Source: Symsagittifera roscoffensis
Lineage: Eukaryota; Xenacoelomorpha; Acoela; Convolutidae
Direction: 5' to 3'
Assembly (NCBI RefSeq): GCF_963678635.1
Contig: NC_087064.1
Span: 43,771,159-43,835,158, forward strand
DNA length: 64,000 nucleotides
Shown here: piece after piece, positions 1 to 12,439 of the stretch
How the letters are laid out: every line of letters starts with the position of its first letter
Position numbering within the stretch: the first letter of the stretch is position 1
Program-made: the position numbers and the translations under genes
Notes under the pieces: model-generated
Seen by the model: only the letters and a program-made list of their open reading frames with translations
What the model was told of the DNA's origin: nothing
Databases searched by the model: none

Positions 1-950
1 TTCCCAACCAATATTTTACCCCAAAAATGGGTCATTTTGGTTTTTTTCCTTTAATCAAAAATTACGCTGAAACTACTTTGTTAATTGATGAGGAATACAA
101 ATTACAAAAAGTCTCTTAAACAGCCCAACAAATTTTGAGAAAGGTGTTAAATTGTTTAAAATTTGTTTTTAATCAAAGATTTTGGGTTTATGTAGTAAAA
201 ATCACGTTTCTTGAATATCAAGCAAAAATATTTGCTCCTATACTGGTTTTGTAGATTTAAACCTTCTAGAACTTTGTTGGGCTGAGTAAGAGGCTTCTTG
301 TGATATATATTCTTCACCAGATAACATACATTTTCAGTGTAATTCTTGATTAATTGAAAAAAGCCAAAAATGCACTATGTTAATTCTGATGAAATTCTAA
401 GCAATTGATGAAAATCTGATTAAGTTCCAAGCAACAATTAATTTTGATGAAATTCTAAGCATTTTTTTTTATCTCTTCACTTTTTGTCTAATTTAAATCC
501 AATTTGAAAAAAAACGTGTTTGAAAATTCAATTTTTGTTCATTTTATCCGGATAATTTAAATCAGCACTGTATTTGTGAGCTTCATATCCAGCACTAACA
601 TCAATAATAATTATGAATTAAATTATGTATTTCAACATACAATTGTTAGTTCAAGACTATGATTTCTCTTTGTTAGGGGAAGTTAAGGATTTTTTTATCA
701 TGAGAATGTTCAAAAATAGTTGCCATGTGCAGATATTGGTTTCTGCAAAAAATTAGCTTACAAACTTCCGCATCAGTTGCAGTATTCGCTCTTTCAGCCC
801 GGTTTTGGAGGCAAAACAGAATTTGTTAAAAATTACCACCTATTGCAATGGCGGGCCAATTCGTTGCAAGGTACAAAATTGGTATATGCTTAACTGTGCA
901 ATTATTTTTTTTACAGGGCGGCCATTTTGTTCCAAGGTACCATTAGGGAA
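1..950. repeat. Foldback repeat, copy 1 (cut by window start)
   Basis: This stretch is repeated at about 4978-5935 with only scattered changes. Its first half is an inverted repeat: the sequence around 1-135 reappears as its reverse complement around 255-375, including the block around 'ccaaaaatgggtcattttgg'. The second half (600-950) is unique within the copy but shared between both copies. No coding potential beyond short chance ORFs. The left end of the element lies outside the window. Confidence 0.8.
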
Positions 951-954
951 AAAT

Positions 955-1420
955 TTAAGCATTGCTGCAAAAAGTGAAACGTTGCTATATTCATGTTATT
1001 CACATGTTTTCAATCTAATCATTTTTTATTTTTAATTTATACTTAAACAAATTTTTAGCAAATTTTGCGTTTTTTGCTCCGATTTTTGATGAAAGTGAAG
1101 AAATATTTGTGCTTGGTAATTTTACATCAGCCAAAATTTTTTGCTATCTTGAAATCAAATTTAAAAAGATATTTTACCCGTGATCAGTTTTCCTATATCT
1201 ACGTTCGGGGCTTAAAGTTTTCTAATTTGGCCACTTTGACATAATGAACGCGCAATATTTTTGCGCCATTAGTTTCTCAGAAAATTTTCCAAATTAAATT
1301 AGAACAAGCTGGGGGATGATTTTTGCTTTAAAAAATCAGAAAAAAATTTTGTATCACTTTTTTCACAAACGAACGTTTTTCTTCTTTCTTCATTCTTGAG
1401 TATCACTCTGTCTCTGGCTA
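955..1420. repeat. Diverged R1 repeat, partial copy
   Basis: Near-match to 3960-4460 (shared start 'attgctgcaaaaagtgaaac'), and more distantly related to the R1 repeat at 3325-3873. It carries the degraded R1 core 'tttttgatgaaagtgaag' and runs directly into a gag-related repeat at about 1379. No gene content seen. Confidence 0.65.
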
Positions 1421-1767
1421 GTTTCTCCCTGAGATCTCCAGGTTAACATTTTCTAAGCATAATCTCTGTTAACTTTTTCCTTGACCGTGACAACCATTAG
1501 GACTTATTCCAGCCAATGTTTAAATTGCCACACTTGGTCTAGATTTGCTGATGCCCAACATACTGGTATTCCCATACCAGTACAATTGTTCTGAGCTGAG
1601 AATCCTGCTGACTGCGCCATGTGATATCGTATGGGACTATCGTGAGATAAAACTGATTTATAATTCCAAAAAAATGAACTGTTCTTAGTTATGATAGTTT
1701 TTCTCTGTTATAGTTGCTGAGATCAACATGATTTTAAATGATTCAGCGGTATACCGAAGGTTTGAAC
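1379..1767. repeat. Direct repeat flanking gag fragment, left copy
   Basis: Repeated at 2288-2670, about 907 bp downstream, with a few per cent changes. Both copies contain 'ttgagtatcactct', 'catactggtattcccatacc' and end at the same 'ttcagcggtataccgaagg' block. The second copy overlaps the N-terminal codons of the gag fragment, so the region is a local duplication of a piece of a Ty3/gypsy gag gene. Confidence 0.7.
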
Positions 1768-2315
1768 CACTGTTGTGATCTACACAATTTTGCAAAATGA
1801 TAAGATTTGTTGCAGTTTTTGCATGTCTTTCCAATGGCCAAACAAGATTTCAGCTGTACAGCGTCAAATGTGCGTCCACACCTGTTACAGGGTTTGGTTT
1901 GTATATTTGATACTGTGGGTCTTTTTCTGTTTACTTTTCTATTGTTGTCTCTTTTGAAAGGTTGTTTTCTGTTCCTCCCGTTTGAACTTCTCACTGATAT
2001 TATCAGTACTGGTTTCAATTTAAAACTCGAGTTATAGGATCTTGTTGTTCCCGCAGTTGCTGCCTCATTTGTCTTTTGTAACGCCATTGTAACAGATGTA
2101 ACATTTTGGAATGAGTTTGATGCTAACTTGATCATTTCTCTGAATGAGATTTCGGTTATTTCCGCGAGATGATTCTTTTGCAGACCCCTCTTGTTTCCCT
2201 CAGTACTTATAGAAAGGAATAGTTTAGATACGAGCTTTTTTTGCACTTCACTGTAATAATCCTTGTGACCAACTCGCAGACCTCGTGTTCTTCTTTCTTC
2301 GTTCTTGAGTATCAC
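1743..2315 (-). pseudogene. Ty3/gypsy gag fragment with nucleocapsid knuckle
   Basis: A 190-aa open frame rich in Lys/Arg whose C-terminal part has two cysteine-rich patches: CNRCGRTF and, about 20 residues on, a retroviral-type knuckle with the pattern CKNCNKSYHFAKLC (Cys-x2-Cys-x5-His-x4-Cys, one residue longer than the classic CCHC spacing). Just after it the frame stops. This matches the nucleocapsid end of a retrotransposon Gag, which binds and packages element RNA. No upstream capsid region or downstream protease/RT is seen nearby, so it is a fragment. Confidence 0.65.
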
Positions 2316-2670
2316 TCTTTTTCTAAATAGTTTGTCCCTAAGATCTCCAGGTCAACATTTTCTAAGCATAATCTCTGTTAACATTTTCCTTGACGGTGAA
2401 CCTGGACATATTCCAGCCAATGTTTAAATTGCCGCACTTGGTCTAGATTTGCTGATGCCCAACATACTGGTATTCCCATACCAGTACAATTGTTCTGAGC
2501 TGAGAATCCTGCTGACTGCGCCATGTGATAACGTATGGGACTATCGTGAGATAAAATTGATTTATAATTCCAAAAAAAGAACTGTTCTTACTTATGGTAG
2601 TTTTTCTCTGTTGTAGTTGCTGAGATCAACATGATTTTGAATGATTCAGCGGTATACCGAAGGTTTGAGC
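2288..2670. repeat. Direct repeat flanking gag fragment, right copy
   Basis: Second copy of the repeat at 1379-1767, same orientation, overlapping the 5' end of the gag fragment. The pair brackets about 520 bp of unduplicated gag sequence. Confidence 0.7.
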
Positions 2671-2799
2671 TACAGTGACATTGGACAATATAATAGGATT
2701 TTTTAAAATAGAGATACACATCACTGAAGGTTATGTTAAGTTACTGCTAGTGCAGTTGCAGTACCAGAGGGTGTTTGCAAGTTTCTACTTTTTATCTAA

Positions 2800-3300
2800 A
2801 AATATTTGATGGATTTTTTTAAAATCAGCCGAAGGGTATCGTTGACCTGAGTTCAAACTTGTAGGGGGAACTACAATCAACTTCACCTCAAGTCACCCCT
2901 CAAAGTTTTACCTGAAAATTTTTACCTTAACTATGAATGTACAACTACTGAAACGATGAGATGAAATTATCTTGAATTTTACCTTAAGTTACCCCAAGTT
3001 TACCCCAGGCAAATTTCATCTCAAATTTTAGAGTAAAGTTGAGATGAGTTACGGTTATAGTTTAAGTGGCCTTAAGGTAGTCTTACCTTCATAGTTAAGT
3101 TAAATTTCTATTTTTTCAAGACCACTGGAATAAAATTCAAGGCAGATCCTTTAAATCTTAAGGTAAACTTGTGGTGAGTTTAGTTGATGTAGTAGTTGAG
3201 GTGGTACTTGAGTTGCTTCTTGAGATAGTAGTTGAGGTTGTTTGAGGTAAAGTTAAGATGAGTTCTTTTTGTCTCAAGTTTTTGTCTCGACTTTCTGTCT
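2800..3300. repeat. AT-rich simple/foldback region
   Basis: Low-complexity sequence built from variations of 'ttaccttaag', 'gatgagtt' and 'ctcaagtt' on both strands. 'ttaccttaactatgaatg' near 2928 pairs with 'cttaccttcatagttaag' near 3084, so the region can fold back. No coding features seen. Confidence 0.45.
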
Positions 3301-3324
3301 CAAAATTTACTTCAGCGTTTTCTA

Positions 3325-3875
3325 TTTTTGTTCCGACTTTCGATACGAAAGTAACGGAATATTTGTGCTCGGGGTGGGTTTTTTTTCTTCAGACAAATTT
3401 CGACTTTTTAACTAGCCGTGTTTGACGGAATTTTTTTATATTATTCGAAAGCTATTGTTGTCCTGAGCTTAAATTTGAAAAGATATTTTACCTGTGATCA
3501 TTTTTCGTAAAGTTATGAGGGTTTAAAGATTGCCATTTTGGCCATTTCGACCAATTTGGGACAATTAACGCGCGATATAATTCGCGCTATTAACGCGTGA
3601 GCGGAGAATTAATCCGTCTTATAAATCGTTCCAAATTGGTTGAACGAAGCTTATTTGCCATAATTGATTTGTTACAAGGAACGAAATTTCTCTTTTTATA
3701 CTTTATATGGCCTGTGGGCGGATTTTTTTCATAAAAAATTTCAAATTTTAGAAAAAAAAATTTTCACTTTATTTTATTTCATTTAATTTTTTATGTTAAT
3801 ACTGCTGCTCCATAAACCTTAAAAGGCAGTCGGAACATTCAGGGCTTGGCCCTGATACGAGCAGTCTTGTTTTAT
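3325..3875 (+). repeat. R1 hairpin-ended repeat, longest copy
   Basis: Begins with a perfect-looking hairpin (TTCCG-a-CTTTCG-ata-CGAAAG-taa-CGGAA, about 3329-3357) and ends with a second hairpin CAGGGC-ttg-GCCCTG (about 3840-3854) followed after about 11 nt by 'cttg'. It contains an internal near-palindrome of 'aacgcgcgatata/ttcgcgctattaacgcg'. Other copies: 38755-39069 (internal deletion of about 230 bp) and diverged copies at about 955-1420 and 3960-4528. A 3' hairpin close to a fixed terminus recalls Helitron/Helentron ends, but no transposase or Rep-Hel is present. Confidence 0.6.
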
Positions 3876-3959
3876 TTGGTTTCACTTTTACAAGACTAAT
3901 ATGAACATACAAGTTGCATTTGATAGTGTTTTTGACTCAGTTTTCATTTTTGCAATTAA

Positions 3960-4528
3960 GCATTTTATTGCTGCAAAAAGTGAAACGTTGCTATATTCAC
4001 GTTATTTACATGTTTTCAGTCTAATCATTTTTAATTTTTAATTTATACTTAAACAAATTTTTAGCAAATTGGTTGCGTATTTTGCTCCGACTTTTGATGA
4101 AAGTGAAGAATTATTTGTGCTTGGTAATTTTACATCAGCCAAAATATTTTGCTGTCTTGAAATCAAATTTAAAAAGTTATTTTACCCTTGATCAGTTTTA
4201 CTATATCTACGTTCGGGGCTTAAAGTTTTCTAATTTGGTCAATTTGAGATAATGAACGCGCGATAATTTTGCGCCATTAGTTTCTCAGAAATTTTTCCAA
4301 ATTAAATTAGGACAAGCTAATTTAATAATTACCTATTTCTGAGTGCATTAATTTGTACTTAACATAGCGTGTGGGGGATCATTTTTGCTTTAAAAAATCA
4401 GAAAAAATTAATGAGTATCAAAACTTTCTTTGAAAGCCATCACATTTTTCAAAAGCGAACGTTTTTCCATAGGTGTGTTAAAGTGCAGTCGAAACGTTCA
4501 AGGCTTCGCCCTGATATGAGCAGTCTAG
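3960..4528 (+). repeat. Diverged R1 repeat copy
   Basis: Matches 955-1420 for most of its length and ends with the R1 terminus 'gccctgatatgagcagtctag' at about 4508-4528, giving a CTAG end where other copies have CTTG. Another isolated R1 terminus lies at about 4650-4671. Confidence 0.6.
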
Positions 4529-4814
4529 TAGTTCCGACTTATTCCCATCGTGGCCACAGAAGAGTCACGCTCACCACTAGACTATCCTGATATAAAGACT
4601 GCTGTGAAACACTGACTTGACTAATGATTGCTGTGAAAATCTGTGAAACGCCCTGATACGAGCAGTCTTGTTTATGATGAAAATGATTGCCAAGTTTATA
4701 GATAGCTTGTTAACCGACAATCATCTGTGCTATGGAAAATCAACGAGTATGGAATCATTCTTCCTATTTACCTGCACTTGATGTTTATAGGTAATTGATC
4801 TCGTATAATCTTTT

Positions 4815-5610
4815 TTCTGCACTACAGTGCTGATTTAATTATCAGGACAAAATGAACAAAACTTGAATTTTCAAACACGTTTCTCTCAAATTGGGTTAAG
4901 ATTAGACAAAAATGAAGAAAACAAAAATTGCTCTGAATGTCAGCTGAACTAATGTGGCGCAATTTTTTCTTCGAAATTTCCAACCAATATTTTACCCCAA
5001 AAATGGGTCATTTTGGCTTTTTTCCTTTAATCAAAAATTACGCTGAAACTACTTTGTTAAATGATGAGGAATATAAATCACAAAAAGTCTCTTAAACAGC
5101 CCAACAAAGTTTGAGAAAGGTGTTAAATTGTTTAAAATTTGTTTTTAATCAAAGATTTTGGGTTTATGTAGTAAAAATTATGTTTCTTGAATATCAAGCA
5201 AAAACATTTGCTCTTATACTGGTTTCGTAGATTTAAACCTTCTAGAACTTTGTTGGGCTGTGTAAGAGGCTTCTTGTGATATATATTCTTCATCAGATAA
5301 CATAAATTTTCAGCGTAATTCTTGATTAATTGAAAAAAACCAAAATGGCCCATTTTTGGGGTATAATTTTGTTTGAGAATTTCAGAGAAAAAATTGCTTT
5401 ATATTAGTTCTGATGAAATTCTAAGCAATTGATGAAAATCTGATTAAATTCCAAGCAACAATTAATTCTGATGAAATTCTAAGCATTTTTTTTTATCTCT
5501 TCTTTTTTTGTCTAATCTAAATCCAATTTGAAAAAAAAACGTGTTTGAAAATTCAATTTTTGTTCGTTTTATCCGGATAATTTAAATCAGCACTGTATTT
5601 GTGAGCTTCA
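4815..5610. repeat. Foldback repeat, complete copy
   Basis: Left arm about 4815-5115 and right arm about 5235-5610 are imperfect reverse complements of each other, separated by about 120 bp. Matching blocks include 'cccaacaaagtt' / 'aactttgttggg', 'ttacgctgaaa' / 'tttcagcgtaa' and 'caaacacgttt' / 'aaacgtgtttg'. The same sequence, truncated, starts the window. The roughly 325 bp to the right (to about 5935) is shared by both copies. No gene is carried, so this is a non-autonomous foldback element. Confidence 0.7.
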
Positions 5611-6039
5611 TATCCAGCACTAACATCAATAATAATTATGAACTAAATTATGTATTTCAACATACAATTGTTAGTTCAAGACTATGATTTCTCTTTGTTA
5701 AGGGAAGTTAAGGATTTTTTTATCATGAGAATGTTCAAAAGTAGTTGCCATGTGCAGATATTGGTTTCTGCAAACAAATTAGCTTACAAACTTCCGCATC
5801 AGTTGCAGTATTCGCTCTTTCAGCCCGGTTTTGGAGGCAAAACAGAATTTGTTAAAAATTACCACCTATTGCAATGGCGGGCCAATTCGTTGCAAGGTAC
5901 AAAATTGGTATATGCTTAACTGTGCAATTATTTTTTTCTACAGGGCGGCCATTTTGTTACAAGGTACCATTAGGGAAAAAGTTAGGTACCATAGGGGGAC
6001 TCGGCAACAACTATTTCAAAACGATTAAAGCGTCGTTAT

Positions 6040-6235
6040 CAATACGTAAAATTGATAGCTACAATCTTCCAACTGTAATCATTTATCATAACACACAATA
6101 CTCTATCATAATTTCAAAAACTAAATAGCATGATGGCAGGTAGTAATCAAAATGGCAGACAGACAACTCCATGGCGTCAACAAACAAACCTCAGATCAAA
6201 CTAGATGTTGCACCAATATATAAGTATGTAACTTT
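6040..6235. repeat. Interspersed repeat shared with 10550-10740 and 16750-16937
   Basis: Shares the order 'aaatttgatagctataatc', 'atcaaaatggc', 'aactagatattgta' (with substitutions) with two sites at the far ends of the decayed retroelements downstream. The arrangement brackets the gypsy remnant at 6.4-10.6 kb and could be a heavily eroded terminal repeat, but the match is too poor to call LTRs. Confidence 0.4.
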
Positions 6236-6479
6236 TCATTCCGCCTATTTTTACAAATTTTTGAATCATAATTCAAAATGTTGCCAATCTAAACTCTAGA
6301 CCAAATGTCAACCCTCTTTTGTGCGTTTAAATTGTGTGATTGCTTAATATACTGAGCGTTCCTTGAGTTGTTGTCCCTTACTACTTACCCCTTCCTTTTT
6401 CCTTCCTGAATGGGATCAATCATACTTCTTCGCATTTGTTCGCAGTTTCGCTTTTTCTTGATTTCGTCTAGTCTGAATC

Positions 6480-9400
6480 GTTGTCCTGCGAGTCTTGGCT
6501 GGAGTACAAGACCAATCTTTGCGTGTGTGGCCACCCCGCCGTTTTCGTTGTGGCTTTTTTTGCTTACTTCTGGCTCTCCGCCTTCGTGGCTTTTTTGTCC
6601 GCACAGTTAAGATTTTTCGATCCGTTGGCTTCGTGGGCCCGCTCGTTTTGCACTTTCACTCCAGTTACCCCGATTTGCTAGACCCTTGTCCCAGTTTGAT
6701 AGCTTTTTTCTTTGCTGTGGCTCCGCATTGCAGTAGGGTGGGTTTGTAGTCCAAACCTGAATCAAAATCGTCATTCGAGCTTTGCGTCCGTCCCCGTCGT
6801 TCGTTTCTAGTTGTCGGCTTCAGAGGCCCCGGATTTTCCCACAGCTATTTTTCAGTTTTTCTTCGAACTTCCGCTATAGTTTAAAATATCGATCAATTTT
6901 AAAATTAAATTACTGATCTGTGTTACAGATTGCCTTTTGGGCGTTTGATGTGAAACTAGACCCTTGATCCATATAGATTTTCCGCGGCACCCCATGATGA
7001 GAAATATGCAATAAAGTTTTTAATAAATTTTAGTATTTTATCCGATCTGTTGTCTTACGCATTATTGCTGAATGATGAGAAACGTTCAGGAAGGTCAGCG
7101 CGAGAAACGTTCTACCGCTGCTAGAACATACTTATCCGATTTCTTCGAAGGTTCAATCGGACTCCAAAAATCGAATTGCAGGCAGTCGTTTGGCTCCCTT
7201 GATTCGTATAGCTTTGCCGCACATAGATTTTAGGACGTTTACCTACTGTAGCACATTCCTGGCATCCGTTTGTCGGCGGCTACCACAACACAAAGCTTTG
7301 GTGGAATTAAAGGAACCACACGTCCCGTGCCTCGTCAAATTTATCCCTTCCCGTAGTGGAAGCTGTGCACTCTGTTGAAGTTGGCTTTGCGTTGAGGAAT
7401 TAGGAAAATCGTTCACGTGCTGCCACATGTACGCCCCATTGCACGGACCTTCTTTTCATACTCTCGATTCTTGGCTAAAATCAAGTCGCGGATTGCTAAC
7501 ATTTGTGCGTTCCCTTTGTAATTAGCCCTTTGTTCCCTTTGTAATTCCCTTTGAATTTGAATTAATTAAAAAAATACAGTTGTTATGGGACTCACGTAGT
7601 TTGCACTCTATTATAGCTCCAGCTGTGTCGCGTCTTTTCGATCATTACATCCTATTATGCATTTTGGCGCCTTTTCTTTGGTTGAAGTTTTGACGCAAGA
7701 TTTCCACCCTTCGATTTGCATACTGCACGCTGATTGGCTGCAAAATCTAATCTATTGGTTAAGGCAGTATCACTTCTTTTGAGGCATTTTTTTGTTTGTA
7801 TCAGCCCCATGATTTTGAATTGATTCAATTTTTGTCATTGTAAAATTATTGTCATTGCCGCTGACTCGGAACGCTTCCCATGCTGGGTAACTTGCTAAGT
7901 AATATGCGATGTCAATTTTCGACCCCTGCATATGTTCAATTTCAAAATCAAACGGAACTATTCGATCAATCCAGCAGGCTAGCCTACTAAACATAATGTT
8001 TTTCCTCTTGTCATTTCCGTCATAAGCAAGGTTACTTAAGTTTTGTGGTCTGTCACTACTGTAAAAAGTATTCCAAAAAGGTAGTTTCTGTAGTATTCGG
8101 CTCCCATATGACAGCCAGCATTTCGAGTACCTTAATTGAATATTTCATACCGCGTTTAGAAATCCGACTGCAAATCAGATAGGCCTCAAAAGATTCGGGG
8201 CTAAGCTGCTCAAAAACCGCCCGCGAATCCATTATAGTTTGCATCGCATGCTATTCATATATCCTTATGGACATCGAAAAGTTCAAGTTCAACGACATTA
8301 GCAACTGGCTTTTTAATGTATCAAAAGCCGACTGGCATTCAGTTGTCTATATAAAATCGTTTTTCTTACTACGTAAGGGAAGTATCGGAGTGGAGTTATC
8401 AGCTAAAGCTGGCAAGTATTTGTGGAGGCCGTGAAATGACACAATTAAATACTTTAGTTGAGATGGTGTTTTTGGCGAGCCTAACTTTTGATGGGTTGAG
8501 TTTTAGTGGCGTCTGAAGTAATGCCAAGGTTTAGGGCCATAATGAGTTTTGGTGGCGTCTGAAGTTTTGGTGGCGTCTGAAGTTTTTCCAGTTTTAGGGC
8601 CATAATTTTTGTCATGTTTTCTCAAGATTTTCTCGATATGCGCGATATGTTGCACTTCGTGTCCCTTCGATAGAAGTAAAATATCAACTATAAAGTTGTG
8701 CGCGCAACGGAAGTCGCTGAGGCTCGCGTCTATTACTTGTTAAAACACCTCTGACATTGTTGTTAACCCGTAGAATCCCGTTTTCAAGCTTTAAACTGCT
8801 GTAGATCTTCCTCCCACAAACGAGATTTTGAAATATATACTTGTATCATCATTTAAAGGTAGTTGCCTGTATGCTTACACAAGGTCCATTTCAGTGAAAA
8901 CACTTCGCCCGTTCTTTTCGCATATCGTTCGCCCGACGACATCCATAACTTCTTCGATGTTCGGCTTTTGATATTTATTACTTTGGACTTGCTTATTTAG
9001 CTCCCTTGATTCTTAGGCTAGTTTCACCGAGCCGTCTTTCTTTACTGTTATGACTATCGGAGATACGATTTATTTATCCGGGCATTATTTCCATATTTTC
9101 AATATATCTTTGGTTTAGTAGCTTATCGATTCCCTTGGCCACGTTATCCTGAAAAGTTATTGGTACTCGCCTACTCTTGTTGAACTGGAGTTAAACTCTT
9201 ACAATTAAACTCGCCTGGTATTGGCAGTGACGTATATGCTCCACCCTATTAAACAAAATACTGAATTGCTTACTGAAGTGTTTTTGCCAGTCATCCTGCT
9301 GTGCCACCTGACTCTCGGTAGCTGATCGTACTTGGATGATCATCACTTCATCTTCCACTGGTGTTTGTATCAGCTTCAGCCCTAATCATCTTCAACAGAT

Positions 9401-10586
9401 TGTTTCCATTATCCCTGATTTTGTCATCTTCTGGACCCAATGGCGTCAAGCTCACATTGTGTGCCCCAAGGAACGATTGAGTTCAACGATCGTGATTATA
9501 AAGAGCGGAAAACCGCTATCGATCCATGCTTCTGTCTTTCCGTTTTTTTCCAAGGACAGTTTGGACTTAATAACTTTCATTCCTCCTTCTTTTTCTCGCA
9601 GATTGACATCCCGATATAATCGTTAGGGCTATCAGAATCGCGCAGTATACTCCGTGCTCTTCGTTTACCCAGCCGACGGACTTCTCGTGTTACCATGATG
9701 CGTCTTCGTGCTCTGTAAAATTTTCTCCGTCTGCGTCTTTCCCATGTTTAATGTTCACCCGGCATCTGCTTGCGGCAGGTACTTCTCCGGCAGGTACGCT
9801 CGTAATGTCCTGTTCTCTTACAGAAATTGTATGTTGCATTCAGCGCTGGGCATTTCCCGGTGTGTCAGGTCTGAATTCACTTTAGTTGCAGTTGAAATTT
9901 TTTTTGTCGTCCAGCCCGTTTCCGCCGCGACAAATGCCTCTGTATGATCCCCTTCCGCCCTGTTGGAGTGGCCGGCGATATGCACCTCAGATTGCGCTCA
10001 CCGGCTCCGTTTTTGTTTGCAATGCACGCTGGCACTGCCGCCAGGTTTCCGCCCGCCACCTTGTAGCTATTCGCTCCTAAGACAAAGCTATCCGGTACAC
10101 CTCATCTGGAGTTTTGATGGAGCGGCATATTCCCGTGTGGGCGTGCTTTTTTGACATTTTGAAAATGGAAGCATCTCGTATTCTGCGCTCCAGTGTCCCT
10201 AATTTGCACCGCCCTGCCAAGATACTAAGCACCGAATGAAATATCTCCCACAATTCGCTGTCTCGTTGTTTCGCTCATTTCGTTTTTTCTTACAAACGTC
10301 CTCGAGGGCGTCCATTACCCTTGAATATTGTGTCGTTGCAAGGTCTAAATGGGGCAGGCGGTTGTGTAGCTTATCGTACCCCCTTTCGCAATGTAAATTG
10401 ACCAGGGAACAAACCCATGTTTGCAGTTACCCCCGAGGTAAACAATTCATCCAGTGTTCCAAAAGCGTTGGTAGCTCTGTGCACTTATTCGACCAGAATG
10501 CCGGTATTCGTAGTGGGTTTTTTACCGCCCCCGAGCCGTTTCTTATTCCAAGCGTAAATTTGATAGCTATAATCGTCAAACTGTAA
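6480..10586 (-). pseudogene. Decayed Ty3/gypsy retroelement in unit 1
   Basis: Minus-strand remnants lie in the order expected for a gypsy element. Gag: a knuckle-like block with FCKRTGHYERTC near 9790-9850. RT: a fragment reading IVDILLLSKGHEV near 8640-8700, where the catalytic YxDD has decayed to VDI. RNase H: MKYSIKVLEMLAVIW at 8056-8244 and a C-terminal piece FDFEIEHMQGSK at 7770-7994. Integrase core: HGVPRKIYMDQGSSFTSN near 6940-7000, which retains the second catalytic Asp. Frames are broken many times and no clear LTRs were found. The RT region also holds short repeats of 'ggtggcgtctgaag' (about 8500-8600). Confidence 0.8.
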
Positions 10587-10739
10587 CCAATTATCATCAC
10601 ACACCACTGTTTCAGGACTTCCTTAGCTCAAAGGCAAGATGGTAAAAACTAATCAAAATGGCCGACAGGCAGCTCCAAGGGTGTCAATGAAAAAACTCCA
10701 ACTAGATATTGTACTAAAATAAACATATGTTATATCTTA

Positions 10740-12262
10740 CTTTTTTCTTTCAGTCGCGGCTGCATTTGAAACAAGTTAGCTATATTTTACCAGTTGATTG
10801 CACAAAAAAAAACAACTTCAAGATCGGCAGCAATATGAAATTGGTGTCTTAGTTTGCTTTGTGATGTTGTTGTGTTAGGTTGCGCCTTATCAGGTGAAAG
10901 GTTTTACTGGCTATCGCTGACCGTGGGTCGACCTAATGGGTGCCAGTCAGCGTCGATTCGAAAACCATTCCGAGATCTTTAACTTTTCCTGATACTTTTA
11001 AAATATACCCATTTTCTTATACCTTTAACCATTTTGTTTTGAACTGGAATTCTTTATCCAGAAACATTACATTATTAATGAAACTAACGCAATATGTTCT
11101 CTGGAAGGGCTGTTAAAAGAGCATTTCAGCTCATCGCCTATCACACTGGAAAGATAAAAAGAAGAGGACAAGTAGAAAGTCGAGGTGGTCACAAATACAA
11201 AAACATTTTCGTAAAAAATCTCATTATCTGTAATGCAATTTTTGCAAAATTTTTGAGGAAAATTTTTTAATTCGTTTGTTTATAGACTTTAAATTTTTTT
11301 TGGGGAATTAGATGAGACTTTATCATTATATTATATGCTAGAGTTAGGTGCCTTTTTAGAGATTTTTTCATGACTGTACTGTGCTTGAATTACAAGTGAC
11401 ACGACGGTGTGTTATATTTATTTTTTTCGTTAACTCATCCCCTTTTTGGTGTCTTAAAACTTGAAAAAACTACTTGAACAGTTCATTCAGGTAAATTTCG
11501 TACACATGCGTCTGTCAATTGCAAGTCATGCGTAAACTTTCATGCCATATAGACAGTGAAATTGAACACAACGATTGAATATAGAAAAATGCAATTCAGG
11601 GTGGAAAAAGGTATCTATCTCTATTAGTTCAATTAAAACTGAATTTAATATGCACCATCGTAAGATATAGTGAAAAATAGCTGTGCCTACATTGCGCACG
11701 GGTGATAATGTGGGAATCGGTATTTGCCGAAAGACAAGATATCTGCAGAAATTTTTTTTTTAAATGCTCCAGCAACGCGAGGCGAGATAACAGTTTTTCT
11801 CTCCAGCTAAGCGTCTCAATGAAGACGAATATCTTAGTAGACTGGGGAAAGATATCTACTTCAGTTTTTTGGAAAAAGATTGGCCTGGTAAAGGTCGACC
11901 CAGTTTTATTTAGCGTTTCCCATCCTTTTCAAGTCTCAATTTCCTAAATGAATTGAGCGAGGATACTTCGATAATTTTCTTTTCTTTCTTCGGTTAAAAC
12001 AAAAAAAAAATTAAGTTAGCGATAATTTAAATTAATTCAGAGAAAACAAAATTCAATTCTGTGAAAATTAAAGTAACGAAAGATAAGCATGGAAACATAT
12101 GCGAACGAAAACCAAAATATACACATTCATCATTTTAAATGCATGGAATGCTACGATACTTTCAATATAAACTCATAACTTTCAGACTGTACTTCTGATT
12201 AGAGTAAAGGTTAAAATCAGCTCTCCGATTCGAGTTTTTTCCAGTTTTATATCAATTTCATT
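10740..12262. other. No gene recognised (unit 1, downstream of ZMYND8 copy)
   Basis: AT-rich, no conserved ORF on either strand. It corresponds to the 3' flank/3' UTR of the true gene in unit 2 (16940-18457). A 'tttattt' (AATAAA on the minus strand) near 11903 mirrors the possible polyadenylation signal near 18101. Confidence 0.5.
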
Positions 12263-12439
12263 CTAAAATTCAGCTTGATTCGAAGCAAGTGACATCACTT
12301 TTTGTATTTTGGGGGTTTTAAACTGGCTCACTGCTGTAGAATTCAAAAGTTTAGGTCGAACTCTGCCAATTGTGGAGTTCGGATTGAAAGACGGGTTGCT
12401 CACTATGACATTGCTGTGAGTAGGGTTGCTTTGCATTGA
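12263..12439 (-). pseudogene. Truncated duplicate of ZMYND8-like last exon
   Basis: The last about 58 codons of the ZMYND8-like gene (from [11 protein letters not shown] to the C-terminal SLASNQAEF) are repeated here in an open frame. At 12440 the similarity ends abruptly where the tandem-duplication junction fuses the exon to unrelated repeat DNA. The copy lacks the MYND finger, a splice acceptor and everything upstream, so it is a by-product of the duplication. Confidence 0.9.

Larger units (their letters stand above)
6243..12439. repeat. 6.2-kb tandem duplication, unit 1
   Basis: Nearly identical to 12440-18637 in head-to-tail arrangement, period about 6195-6198 bp. Both begin with 'gcctatttttacaaattttt' and end within 'ttgcattgagcc'. 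Only scattered single-base changes and small indels are visible, so the duplication is recent. The trinucleotide GCC is present at the left edge, the junction (12440-12442) and the right edge (18635-18637). The unit contains a decayed Ty3/gypsy element and the 3' end of the ZMYND8-like gene. Confidence 0.93.

Noticed and set aside
4549-4592. tRNA-like stretch on the minus strand (TAGTCTAGTGGTGAGCG)
   Set aside because: A-box resembles a tRNA-Glu/Asp, but there is no B box and the stems do not fold; at most a decayed fragment.
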